From positions 1,302,001 to 1,366,000 of the forward strand of contig CP065000.1 of the NCBI GenBank assembly GCA_016700075.1: 64,000 nt of DNA, in the 5' to 3' direction. The notes beneath the pieces were generated by a model. The model was not told the DNA's origin. It saw only the letters and a program-made list of their open reading frames with translations, and did no database searches. Origin of the DNA: Acidobacteriota bacterium (GTDB lineage Bacteria > Acidobacteriota > Blastocatellia > Pyrinomonadales > Pyrinomonadaceae). Below are positions 56,436 to 63,816 of this stretch, piece after piece. The position numbers and the translations under genes are program-made. Positions within the stretch are counted from its first letter, which is position 1, and each line of letters opens with the position of its first letter.

Positions 56436-56541
56436 GTGGCTTCAGGCCCCGCACAAGGTTCGTGTTGTGAACCCGGCTAGGCGAGGAATCGAGCAACCGT
56501 AGCAATTACAACCTGTGTTGCGATCAGGTCTGAAGCCGCAC
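56436..56541 (+). ncRNA. ffs: Signal recognition particle RNA (4.5S type)
   Basis: The terminal stem GTGGCTTCAGGCC pairs with GGTCTGAAGCCGCAC. The apical S domain shows the conserved asymmetric loop and GGAA tetraloop: CTAGG-CGA-GGAA-TCG-AGCAA. A run of seven T follows at 56542. About 106 bases, the short bacterial form without Alu domain. It binds Ffh for co-translational export. Position directly before dnaX is common in bacteria. Confidence 0.92.
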
Positions 56542-56616
56542 TTTTTTTCGACTCGAAACCGACCTCTCCGCTCTCGTCTCTTCCCTCTTTTCCCTTTATC
56601 AATTATCCTATTTCAA

Positions 56617-58404
56617 ATGTCTTACCAGGTCATCGCCCGAAAGTGGCGGCCGCATACATTTGAAGAGGTCACCGGACAGGATGTGATCACACGCACGCTG
56701 CGAAACGCGATCGAGAGCGGGCGTCTGCATCACGCGTATCTTTTCTCCGGTGCTCGGGGCGTTGGTAAGACGACCACGGCACGCATCATCGCGAAGGCGC
56801 TGAACTGCCACCGCTCGGAGGGCCCGACGCTGACGCCGTGCCGTACGGATGACGAGAACGCGTGTCCGTCATGCATGGAGATCTCCGAGAGCCGCTCGAT
56901 GGACGTGCTCGAGATCGACGCTGCGTCGCACACGGGCATCGACGACGTCCGCGACACGATCATCGACAATATCAACGTCAATCCCGCACGCGACCGCTAC
57001 AAGGTCTTCATCATCGACGAGGTGCATCAGCTTTCGAAACCGGCGTTCAACGCACTGTTGAAAACGCTGGAAGAGCCGCCGCCGAACGTCCTTTTCGTGA
57101 TGGCGACCACCGAACTGCACAAGGTGCCGATCACGATCACGTCAAGGTGTCAGGAATTCCAATTCCGCACCATCCCGCTGCAAAAGATCCTCGACCGACT
57201 TACCTTTATCGCAAAGGCCGAAGGCATCAAGATCAGCGACGAAGCCCTCCGCGAGATAGCTCGTTCGGGCGAAGGCTCGATGCGCGATGCGCAGAGCAAT
57301 TTCGATCAGGTCATCAGCTTTTCGTCAGACGAAATAACTGCCGAAGATGTCGCTAATGCCCTCGGTTTTGCAGGCGTACGGCTGCTTGAAAAGACAATGT
57401 CGGCGGTCTCCGAAAGGAAGCCGAAAGAACTGCTCGACGTCGTCGAAACGCTCGTTTCCCGCGGCAACGACCTACGTCATTTCTGCCGCGATCTGCTCGG
57501 CTTGATCCGCGACATCTTTGTTTACAAGGCCGCGGGTTTCGATTCGTCTCTGCTCGAGGGTGCAGCGTTGAATGAAGCTGAAATAAATGCACTCGCCGAA
57601 AAGTTCACTGAGGCCGATCTGACGCGTTTCTTCAATTCGCTCGCCGGGACCGAGGCTGCGATACGCACGGCAGCAAACCCGCGATACACGCTCGAGATCG
57701 GGCTTGCAAACCTTGCCGAGCTCGGCACAGTGAAGAGCATAGAAGAGATCTTACGCACGCTGGATGCCATCTCCGGTGGAACCTCGTTGCCCTCCCCGGC
57801 GACGCAGGAAAAAAAAACTCTGAATCCGGAGCCGCAGCCTGAGCCCAAAGCAGAACCGCCGAAACAGACCGAGAAACCCGCCGAAGAACAGCCTCGTGAG
57901 CCCGAAGAACCCGAGTATTTCGCTGACGAGCCGTTAGAAGTGTTGCAATATTTCGAACCTGAGTTCGAGCCTCAGCATGATCTCGCACCCGTACCGGAGC
58001 CGGCTGTCGCGGGATTGACCGCGAAATTGCCGCCGCTGAGTTCTGACGAACTAGAACATTACGAGATCGAGGCGGTGGACGCGGCGTTTTCGGCACGAAT
58101 GCTCGCGCTCGGCGATGACCTTGCCCCATCGGCAAACGTAAATGAATTAAGGACATTTTTTGCGGACGTCCGTCATGCACGTTCTGCTGCAGCGGGAATA
58201 GGAACTGCTGCGGACATAGAGGCCGGGCATGCCATAGTGAAAGGGCTTGCTGATGCATTCAAAGACGACGACAACGTTGAGATACCGAAATTAAGTGATT
58301 GCCCGACCGAGGCCGAGCTGATCGCATACGCGAACGCCTTGCCAAAAGTGCGGCTGCTGAAACGCGTTTTCGGCGCCGAGGTGATAGAGGTTAAGAAAAA
58401 GTGA
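56617..58404 (+). CDS. dnaX: DNA polymerase III subunit gamma/tau
   Basis: 595 residues from the ATG at 56617. Clamp-loader AAA+ ATPase: Walker A SGARGVGKTT (44-53), zinc module C64, C75, C83 and C86, Walker B FIIDEVHQ (131-138), and the sensor TSRCQEF. A domain III region follows, then a Pro/Glu-rich linker (about 420-470) and a C-terminal domain. No slippery A-rich frameshift site for a gamma form was obvious, apart from an A-run near 57810. The frame is open further upstream into the SRP RNA, but homology begins here. Confidence 0.95.
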   Translation: MSYQVIARKWRPHTFEEVTGQDVITRTLRNAIESGRLHHAYLFSGARGVGKTTTARIIAKALNCHRSEGPTLTPCRTDDENACPSCMEISESRSMDVLEIDAASHTGIDDVRDTIIDNINVNPARDRYKVFIIDEVHQLSKPAFNALLKTLEEPPPNVLFVMATTELHKVPITITSRCQEFQFRTIPLQKILDRLTFIAKAEGIKISDEALREIARSGEGSMRDAQSNFDQVISFSSDEITAEDVANALGFAGVRLLEKTMSAVSERKPKELLDVVETLVSRGNDLRHFCRDLLGLIRDIFVYKAAGFDSSLLEGAALNEAEINALAEKFTEADLTRFFNSLAGTEAAIRTAANPRYTLEIGLANLAELGTVKSIEEILRTLDAISGGTSLPSPATQEKKTLNPEPQPEPKAEPPKQTEKPAEEQPREPEEPEYFADEPLEVLQYFEPEFEPQHDLAPVPEPAVAGLTAKLPPLSSDELEHYEIEAVDAAFSARMLALGDDLAPSANVNELRTFFADVRHARSAAAGIGTAADIEAGHAIVKGLADAFKDDDNVEIPKLSDCPTEAELIAYANALPKVRLLKRVFGAEVIEVKKK

Positions 58405-58466
58405 CCGACATCCGATAATTCGAACGCACTACGCCGCGGCTTCGTATTACTCTATCGGACGGAACG

Positions 58467-59339
58467 ATGAGGACAACGACAAAGATATTCGGCCTGATAG
58501 TACTGTCTGCGGCGTTGTTTTCTGCGGCTTTTGCGCAGGGCGACTCGAATTGGTCCATCAGCCGTTCGCCATTGCCGCCGCCGACCGGGTTCGTGAACGA
58601 TTACGTCGGCGTCATCGATGCCGCCACGAAACAACAGCTTGAGGACAAGCTGAAAAACCTTCGCGACACGACCAACCCTTCAGTTGAAATTGCTGTCGCA
58701 GTAGTAAAGACCACCGGCGAAAGGCCGATCTTCGATTATTCGCTAGCGGTCGCACGCGGATGGGGCATCGGCTCAAAAGCCGACGACAATCCGTCGGCCC
58801 TGCTTTTCATCGCCATTGACGATCGCAAGTATTTCACACAGATCAGTAAAGACCTTGAGGACGAGCTGCCCGACGGCGTCGTCGGCAGTATCCAACGGCA
58901 GTTTCTGGTGCCCGAGTTTCGCAAAGGAAATTACGGCAAAGGCATCAGTGACACTATCGATGCCTATATCGCTGTGATACGAGGCGAAGGCAATATCGCT
59001 CCGCCGACCAAGGCTCCAACGGCAGCCGACCCGACGGAGGGCGACGGCTTTTACCTTTTCTTCTGCTGTGTCCTCGTGCTCTTTATAGTGATCGTGGTTA
59101 TCTCGAGCACGTTCGGCCGTAGAAAGTCAAAGGACGACCACGACCGCCGGGGCGGCGGCTTTGGCTCGAGCGGCGGCGGAAGCGGCGTTTCGGACGCTCT
59201 GCCGTGGATAATCGGCGGTATAATATCCGCGGCGTCAGATAGTTCATCTTCATCGAGCGACTGGGGCGGTTCGAGTGATTGGGGCGGCTTTGGCGGAGGT
59301 GGCGATTTCGGCGGAGGAGGCGCCGGCGGAGGCTGGTAG
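58467..59339 (+). CDS. TPM-domain (YgcG-like) membrane protein
   Basis: 290 residues. Signal peptide (FGLIVLSAALFSAAFAQ), a TPM domain (about 40-175; FVNDYVGVIDAATKQQLEDKL), one membrane helix (YLFFCCVLVLFIVIVVISS), and a Gly/Ser/Trp-rich C-terminal tail typical of YgcG proteins. The family is often next to LemA, as here (60156). A role in envelope maintenance is inferred for the pair. Confidence 0.88.
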   Translation: MRTTTKIFGLIVLSAALFSAAFAQGDSNWSISRSPLPPPTGFVNDYVGVIDAATKQQLEDKLKNLRDTTNPSVEIAVAVVKTTGERPIFDYSLAVARGWGIGSKADDNPSALLFIAIDDRKYFTQISKDLEDELPDGVVGSIQRQFLVPEFRKGNYGKGISDTIDAYIAVIRGEGNIAPPTKAPTAADPTEGDGFYLFFCCVLVLFIVIVVISSTFGRRKSKDDHDRRGGGFGSSGGGSGVSDALPWIIGGIISAASDSSSSSSDWGGSSDWGGFGGGGDFGGGGAGGGW

Positions 59340-59423
59340 GAGAAGAGAGACGGGAGACAAGAGACGAGAGCTGATTGCTAATTGCTGATTGCTGACTACC
59401 GTCTACTGACTACCGACAACTGA
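59340..59423. repeat. Low-complexity intergenic repeat
   Basis: Made of short words: GAGACGGGAGACAAGAGACGAGAG, then GCTGATTGCTAATTGCTGATTGCTGACTACC and TACTGACTACCGACAACTGACC. It fills the gap between the TPM gene and the nucleotidyltransferase gene. The same GTCAGTAGTCAG-type words occur at 18090-18120. Confidence 0.55.
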
Positions 59424-59425
59424 CC

Positions 59426-60139
59426 ATGATCCATCATTTCAGAGATTTCATTGACGACCTTAGGACGACGCACGGCTATAATCTGGTGTCGATCATCCTT
59501 TACGGCTCTGCGGCGGCGGGCGATTTTGTGCCGAACCGCTCGGATTACAACATCCTCGTCGCGTTGAACAAGATCGGCCCCGAAGACCTCCGCCTTTCCC
59601 ATGCGTGTGTCCGCGAATGGGCACGTATCGGCAACCCGATACCGGTTTATTTCACCGTGTCGGAACTACAAAATGCCGCCGATGTGTTTCCTATCGAATT
59701 TCATCAGATGACCGTCGCTCACAAGGTGCTGTACGGCCGCGATGTTATCGAAGGGCTGAACATCTCGAACGAATTCCTGCGGCATCAGGCCGAGTACGAA
59801 CTACGCAGCAAGCTGATACAGCTGCGGCGGCAGTACATCCCGGCTTCTGCATCGCCGGAAAAGCTCATGAAACTGATGGCGGAAAGCCTCGCAAGCTTTT
59901 CCGCATTGTTCCGGGCAGTACTGATACTGCACGGCATGGAGCCGCCCGCGACCAAGCATGAGATCGTCGCACTCACTTCAAAATACCTGAAGATCAGCGG
60001 TGCACCGTTTGAAAAGATATTCAATATTCGTGAGAATAACTTCATCGAAAAGCTCGATGAGGCCGAGGCAAATGCCCTTTTCGGGCAATATATGGAAGAG
60101 ATCGAACGCGTCATCGACGCGGTCAACAAAGTCGAATAG
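59426..60139 (+). CDS. Nucleotidyltransferase-domain protein, atypical active site
   Basis: 237 residues. The N-terminal polymerase-beta-like fold has LYGSAAAGDF (25-34) and RSDYNILVAL (38-47). In active nucleotidyltransferases the motif is S-D-x-D; here the second Asp is Asn42, so metal binding would be altered. The rest is helical, like HEPN-type partners (YELRSKLIQLRRQY, ESLASFSALFRAVLI). It may be inactive or a divergent aminoglycoside-type transferase. Placed between the TPM and LemA genes, 16 bases before LemA. Confidence 0.75.
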   Translation: MIHHFRDFIDDLRTTHGYNLVSIILYGSAAAGDFVPNRSDYNILVALNKIGPEDLRLSHACVREWARIGNPIPVYFTVSELQNAADVFPIEFHQMTVAHKVLYGRDVIEGLNISNEFLRHQAEYELRSKLIQLRRQYIPASASPEKLMKLMAESLASFSALFRAVLILHGMEPPATKHEIVALTSKYLKISGAPFEKIFNIRENNFIEKLDEAEANALFGQYMEEIERVIDAVNKVE

Positions 60140-60155
60140 GGGGACTTTTAAAGCT

Positions 60156-60773
60156 ATGAAACGAACAATTCTATTAGCATTCGTCGTCTTTGCGGCATTC
60201 GCGGCGTCGGGTTGCAGCTACAACCAGCTCACCGCCGAGCAGCAGCAGGTCAAAGGCAAATGGGCAAACGTCGAGAGCGCGATGCAGCGTCGTGCGGACC
60301 TGGTGCCGAACCTCGTTGAGGCTGCGAAAATGGCAGGCGTACAGGAACAGGAAGTTTTCGGCCAGATCGCGGATGCCCGCTCACGGCTGATAAATGCGGC
60401 CCAGGCTCCCGGTGCCGGTATGGACGGCGATAAGTCTCCGGAACAGAAACAAGCCATAATTGACGCCAACAATTCGTTCGGCGGCACTATCGGCCGCCTG
60501 CTGATGCTGCAGGAGCAGTATCCGAATCTGCGTTCGGTCGAGGCTTTTATGAAGGTTCAGGACGAACTCGCGGGCACCGAGAACCGGATCAATGCCGCGC
60601 GGCTTGATTTTAATGACGCCGTTACGAAATACAACACGACGCGGAATTCTTTCCCGGCGGTGCTGACCTCAGGACTGCTTGGATTTAAGGAAGAGCCCTT
60701 CTTCAAGGCTGATGAAGGAGCGAAGCAGGCACCGACCATCGGCGATGCCAATTCGCTGAGAAAGAGCAACTAA
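60156..60773 (+). CDS. LemA family lipoprotein
   Basis: 205 residues from the ATG at 60156. Signal peptide with lipobox (FAAFAASGC, Cys20), then the LemA helical domain (KGKWANVESAMQRRADLVPNLVEAAK; YPNLRSVEAFMKVQDELAGTENRI). GGGGGA lies before the start. LemA proteins sit in the envelope; function is unclear. The stop lies within four bases of the convergent BMC-operon gene, and the transcription terminator is inside that gene. Confidence 0.92.
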   Translation: MKRTILLAFVVFAAFAASGCSYNQLTAEQQQVKGKWANVESAMQRRADLVPNLVEAAKMAGVQEQEVFGQIADARSRLINAAQAPGAGMDGDKSPEQKQAIIDANNSFGGTIGRLLMLQEQYPNLRSVEAFMKVQDELAGTENRINAARLDFNDAVTKYNTTRNSFPAVLTSGLLGFKEEPFFKADEGAKQAPTIGDANSLRKSN

Positions 60774-61039
60774 AACCCGCGCGTACTGCACATCGCGCAA
60801 TGATCACAAGGCTTGTCAGGCTCGAACTGACAAGCCTTTTCTCTTGTGATGCCCGCAAAAATGCCGTCCGCGATGGCCTCGGCGACCGACAGCTTGTCCA
60901 GTGAAGGGTGCGCGGACTCGATCAACATCGGAGCATTTTGAGATGCTCCATTCTCCAGCTTATCGAGCCGGTGATTGAGCTTCTCTATCGCCACAAAAAG
61001 CGTCGCCAGCTCATTAGTGTTTTGAGAGGTCTTGGTCAT
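60770..61039 (-). CDS. Small cysteine-rich protein of the BMC operon, unknown function
   Basis: 89 residues. An amphipathic helix (LATLFVAIEKLNHRLDKLE) is followed by a linker, a second helical part (HPSLDKLSVAEAIADGIFAGIT) and a C-terminal cluster CQFEPDKPCDHCAMCSTRGF with four cysteines and a His, able to hold zinc or an iron-sulfur cluster. It starts six bases after the stop of the last BMC-P gene, so it belongs to the shell operon. A lumen or shell-associated role is inferred. Its 3' part overlaps the lemA terminator and its last bases overlap lemA. Confidence 0.7.
   Translation of the reverse strand: MTKTSQNTNELATLFVAIEKLNHRLDKLENGASQNAPMLIESAHPSLDKLSVAEAIADGIFAGITREKACQFEPDKPCDHCAMCSTRGF
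60808..60844 (+). terminator. lemA terminator embedded in a convergent gene
   Basis: Perfect 12-bp arms AAGGCTTGTCAG and CTGACAAGCCTT with a 7-base loop run into TTTTC. Outer bases ATCACAAG and CTTGTGAT extend the pairing. It is 35 bases after the lemA stop but lies within the coding sequence of the cysteine-rich BMC-operon protein, whose codons for KACQFEPDKPC it overlaps. Confidence 0.85.
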
Positions 61040-61045
61040 TCAGCC

Positions 61046-61318
61046 CTAAAGGAGTTCGATCTTATCAACCACGCCAACGATCGCGGAATCGATCGCGGCT
61101 CCCGGGCGGCCGGTCGCGGCGGTCGAAGCGGACCAGCCTTCCTGCGCGATGATAACGATATCGCCCTCGCCTGCATTCACCGAATCCAGCGCAATGCAGG
61201 TGTAGTCCATATCCTCGCCTTCGGGCGTGATCTGTCTGCACAGCATCGCCCGCGTTCCTTCGTAACGCTGGTTCTTCTGCGTCGCAACTACGTTTCCAAT
61301 GACCCTTGCGATAAGCAT
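61046..61318 (-). CDS. BMC-P shell pentamer protein (EutN/CcmL family), third copy
   Basis: 90 residues. Begins MLIARVIGNVVATQKNQRYEG, the family N-terminus, and continues ALDSVNAGEGDIVIIAQEG to IDSAIVGVVDKIELL. Pentamers of this family cap the vertices of bacterial microcompartments. The sequence differs strongly from the other two copies in the middle, so the three are not recent duplicates. An 18-bp tandem repeat array lies directly upstream. Confidence 0.93.
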   Translation of the reverse strand: MLIARVIGNVVATQKNQRYEGTRAMLCRQITPEGEDMDYTCIALDSVNAGEGDIVIIAQEGWSASTAATGRPGAAIDSAIVGVVDKIELL

Positions 61319-61330
61319 TTCAGACCTAAC

Positions 61331-61419
61331 GGACTTCCCAAACTTCCGGGACTTTCGAGACTTCCTAGACTTTCAAGACTTCCTAGACTTTCAAGACTTC
61401 CTAGACTTTCAAGACTTCC
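61331..61419. repeat. 18-bp tandem repeat array between BMC-P genes
   Basis: Three perfect copies of GACTTCCTAGACTTTCAA (61359-61412) flanked by degenerate copies on both sides. On the coding strand the array reads AAGTCTTGAAAGTCTAGG and begins at the stop codon of the second BMC-P gene, running to within about 12 bases of the third BMC-P start. Each unit brings TGA and TAG triplets. Confidence 0.9.
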
Positions 61420-61696
61420 CGTACTTATTCAAAACGTGTGCGTCCGAATCGATGATCCCGACGATGGTGCAGTCGGTCGGCGTTTCGTCGCGTTTGAATG
61501 GGAACGACGCCTCTTTTCCGCGACACCAAAAGACGAGCTCGCCGACGCCCGCACCGACCGCATCCAAAGCTATCGTCGGATTGCCTCTTGGCTTCAGATC
61601 GGCGTCAAGCGTCTGCACGATCAGGAACTTGCGCCCGTGCAGCGATTCGTTCTTTACCGTTGAAACGACGTTTCCGATGACGCGTGCGATCTGCAT
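61409..61696 (-). CDS. BMC-P shell pentamer protein (EutN/CcmL family), second copy
   Basis: 95 residues. MQIARVIGNVVSTVKNESLHG at the start, ALDAVGAGVGELVFWCRGKEA, and PTDCTIVGIIDS near the end. It has a short C-terminal tail (DAHVLNKYGKS) beyond the core, and its last codons merge into the tandem repeat. It is the middle one of three pentamer genes. Confidence 0.93.
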   Translation of the reverse strand: MQIARVIGNVVSTVKNESLHGRKFLIVQTLDADLKPRGNPTIALDAVGAGVGELVFWCRGKEASFPFKRDETPTDCTIVGIIDSDAHVLNKYGKS

Positions 61697-61788
61697 AAAA
61701 GTCGGGACGGTCTTGGAAGTCTTGTCAGTCTAGGAAGTTCGGGTCCGTCGGAGAGATCCTCCCAGACTTCCCGGACCTCCTAGACGTC
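61697..61788. repeat. Repeat-rich spacer between BMC-P genes
   Basis: On the coding strand, starting at the stop codon of the first BMC-P gene, words AGTCTAGGACGTCTAGGAGG and GGGAAGTCTGGGAGG are followed by their inverse CTTCCTAGACTGACAAGACTTCC. It can fold into a long hairpin (GTCTAGGA...TTCCTAGAC) and uses the same words as the array at 61331-61419. Confidence 0.75.
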
Positions 61789-62058
61789 CTAGACTTTAAA
61801 ATCGATCTCATCTATCACGCCGATAATTGCGGAATCGACGGGGCAATCCTTATTGCCCTCTGCCAAACGGGCGGACGAACCGCCTACGACAATAACTTTT
61901 TCGTGAAATCCGGCACCGACGGTATCGACCGCAACGACATAGCCGCTCTGGTCCGTGCCGTCGAGGTTGATCGGCTTTACGATGAGCAATTTCTTGCCCT
62001 TCAGCCGTTCGTCCTTTTGCGTTGAGACAACGGTGCCTAAAATGCGTGCGATGATCAT
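61789..62058 (-). CDS. BMC-P shell pentamer protein (EutN/CcmL family), first copy
   Basis: 89 residues. MIIARILGTVVSTQKDERLKG, AVDTVGAGFHEKVIVVGGSSAR and DSAIIGVIDEIDFKV match the CcmL/EutN/GrpN family most fully of the three copies, including the GSSAR loop. It follows the BMC-H gene after a 78-base repeat-filled gap. Confidence 0.95.
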   Translation of the reverse strand: MIIARILGTVVSTQKDERLKGKKLLIVKPINLDGTDQSGYVVAVDTVGAGFHEKVIVVGGSSARLAEGNKDCPVDSAIIGVIDEIDFKV

Positions 62059-62136
62059 TGATCCGTAAATCGTGAATCGTGAATTGTAAATCGCGAAGAA
62101 GGCTCTTTCTATTTACGATTTACCGTTTACGATCTA
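62059..62136. repeat. Palindromic spacer between BMC-H and BMC-P genes
   Basis: CGTAAATCGTGAATCGTGAATTGTAAATCG is the left arm (62063-62092) and TATTTACGATTTACCGTTTACGAT (62109-62132) the right arm of a long imperfect hairpin. It fills the gap completely. Confidence 0.7.
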
Positions 62137-62415
62137 CTACTTCCTGACTACCGGCAGCGTTTCGTCAACGCTGGAATGCGGACGCGGGATCACGTGGACG
62201 CTGACCAGTTCGCCGACCCTGCGAGCCGCGGCTGCTCCGGCGTCGGTCGCTGCCTTAACGGCTGCAACGTCGCCTCGGACGATCGCGGTCACAAAACCGG
62301 CACCGATCTTTTCGTAACTGACAAGCTGGACGTTCGCCGCTTTGACCATTGCGTCAGCCGCTTCGATCATTGCCACGAGGCCTTTTGTCTCAACCATTCC
62401 CAGTGCTTCTTGCAT
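62137..62415 (-). CDS. BMC-H shell hexamer protein (PduA/EutM/CcmK family)
   Basis: 92 residues, single BMC domain. EALGMVETKGLVAMIEAADAMVKAANV and VRGDVAAVKAATDAGAAAA are nearly consensus, ending VHVIPRPHSSVDETLP. Hexamers tile the facets of microcompartments. The pore loop is KIGAG (36-40) where PduA and EutM have KIGSG, which would change the pore lining from Ser to Ala. AGGAG lies 9 bases before the ATG. Confidence 0.97.
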   Translation of the reverse strand: MQEALGMVETKGLVAMIEAADAMVKAANVQLVSYEKIGAGFVTAIVRGDVAAVKAATDAGAAAARRVGELVSVHVIPRPHSSVDETLPVVRK

Positions 62416-62464
62416 CTAGTTTGCTCCTGAATTTTCTTTCTGTTCGGCAAATTGCCCTGCTAGT

Positions 62465-63265
62465 TTAACCCAATTTCGCCGCCTGGCTCAAAAGTTCGAT
62501 CAATTCTTCACGCGTGAACGAGATCTTTCGCCCGTTGCCGCCCGCGGGTGCGGGATATTCAACATCGAGGTCACACGAAATGCCTGTCTCGTGAAGGTAT
62601 CCGCATGCCTGACAACGAGCGTTCTCTTTCAGATAACCCGCTTTTTCTCTTATATTTATGAGCTTTTGGATCGCTTCCTGCGGAAGGTCGTTCGCACCGC
62701 CCAGAGCTTTTGCAAGGATCGCGATGCGGGCCGTGTGCTCGAGCGTCTCCAGCCGGTCATATGCCTGCCACAGATCGTCTCCGTAAGCGACCGCTCCATG
62801 ATTTGCCATCAAAAGGGCGTTGTGATGAGCAACGAAAGGCTTCATCGCCTCCGTTAATTCGTTTGTCGAAGGCGTCCCGTAGCTCGTCAGTGGCACGCAG
62901 CCGAGCGTCAATATCACTTCGCTCAGTATCGGCTTGTCGATCGCCAATCCGGCAACGGCAAAAGCCGTCCCGTGCGGCGGATGTGCGTGGCAGACGGCAC
63001 GGACATCGGGCCGCATCTTATAGATAAGAAGATGCATCGCCAGTTCCGACGACGCCCGCTTATCCGTGAGGGGCTTGCCGTCCATGTCGGTGCGAGCGAG
63101 GCAATCTTCGGTCATGCGGCCCTTCGACGTCATCGTCGGCGTCGCGAGAACGGTATTCTCATCGAGGCGTACACTGACGTTGCCGTCCGACGATACTACA
63201 TAGCTTCGTTCGTACAGCAGACGCCCGATCTCGCAGATGAGTTTTCTGGCCTCTCTCTCGTCCAT
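62465..63265 (-). CDS. Class II aldolase of the BMC operon with encapsulation-like helix
   Basis: 266 residues from the ATG at 63265 (a GTG five codons earlier is possible). Related to L-fuculose-phosphate aldolase: catalytic E74, zinc ligands H93 and H95 (CHAHPPHG) and H156 (ANHGAVAYG). Beyond the about 215-residue core is an extension: a cysteine site (CQAC, 218-221; C231), a Pro/Gly linker (YPAPAGGNGRK), and an amphipathic helix FTREELIELLSQAAKLG, the layout of an encapsulation peptide. It probably cleaves a deoxy-sugar phosphate inside the shell, giving an aldehyde. It lies 49 bases upstream of the BMC-H gene. Confidence 0.9.
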   Translation of the reverse strand: MDEREARKLICEIGRLLYERSYVVSSDGNVSVRLDENTVLATPTMTSKGRMTEDCLARTDMDGKPLTDKRASSELAMHLLIYKMRPDVRAVCHAHPPHGTAFAVAGLAIDKPILSEVILTLGCVPLTSYGTPSTNELTEAMKPFVAHHNALLMANHGAVAYGDDLWQAYDRLETLEHTARIAILAKALGGANDLPQEAIQKLINIREKAGYLKENARCQACGYLHETGISCDLDVEYPAPAGGNGRKISFTREELIELLSQAAKLG

Positions 63266-63346
63266 AAAGCAGGAAGCCACAGATTAGCACATCCGCGTTG
63301 GACTGCGTAATCCGCGGCTTCCCGAAAGCCTATATTTCGCGAAAAT

Positions 63347-63616
63347 TTACTTTGCCTTTGCCGGCATCGGCGGAAGCGGCGGCAACTCGGACGCGTTCAT
63401 CGTTTCCGTCGTCATTGCCTCGATCTCATTTCGGAGCCGAAGATTCTCCATCCTCAGCTGCTCATTCTCCATCCTGAGCTGCTTGATGATACGAACCTTC
63501 TTTCCGCCGCGGTACTTTGGCCCGCTGATCTGAACAAAAAAGCTCGCAACAAAAATGCCTACAGCGAAAGCCGCTACGAACGGCAGAAAACGTTTGATAA
63601 ATCCTTTGGTCCCCAT
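63347..63616 (-). CDS. Single-pass membrane coiled-coil protein, unknown function
   Basis: 89 residues. One membrane helix (FLPFVAAFAVGIFVASFFV) near the N-terminus, a basic segment (KYRGGKKVRIIK), a short coiled coil built on a duplicated unit (QLRMENEQLRMENLRLRNE), and a Pro-rich tail. 81 bases upstream of the aldolase gene on the same strand; whether it belongs to the BMC operon is uncertain. Confidence 0.65.
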   Translation of the reverse strand: MGTKGFIKRFLPFVAAFAVGIFVASFFVQISGPKYRGGKKVRIIKQLRMENEQLRMENLRLRNEIEAMTTETMNASELPPLPPMPAKAK

Positions 63617-63770
63617 TGATCCAACTACCTCAGAAGAGAATACGCCGACACGCGAATTTCGGTTTCAACTGTCGCCGCACCGTATGAAATTATTCTACAC
63701 CCAACTGCCGCGTTAACGAAAGCTTTTTGCGCTAACAGACTTAGATTTGTTGCCGCCTGCGGCATTGCCG

Positions 63771-63816
63771 TTGCCCGAAGCCGTTTTTTAGACTATTATG
63801 TTTCAGGTGTGAAACA
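63771..63816 (+). promoter_or_regulatory. ruvA promoter with candidate SOS operator
   Basis: -35 TTGCCC (63771-63776), a 17-base spacer, and -10 TATTAT (63794-63799). A perfect inverted repeat TGTTTCA-GGTG-TGAAACA (63799-63816) overlaps the end of the -10 box and runs to the ATG. The same half-sites and spacing precede imuA. A LexA-type repressor site is the likeliest reading; the site could also fold as an RNA hairpin over the start. Confidence 0.6.

Noticed and set aside
57810..57818. A-run in dnaX as programmed frameshift site
   Set aside because: The run of A lies in the Pro/Glu-rich linker, but no supporting downstream hairpin or upstream Shine-Dalgarno-like stimulator was recognised.
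61331..61419. Possible CRISPR array
   Set aside because: The repeat units are contiguous 18-mers without spacers, and no cas gene is present; it is a simple tandem repeat.
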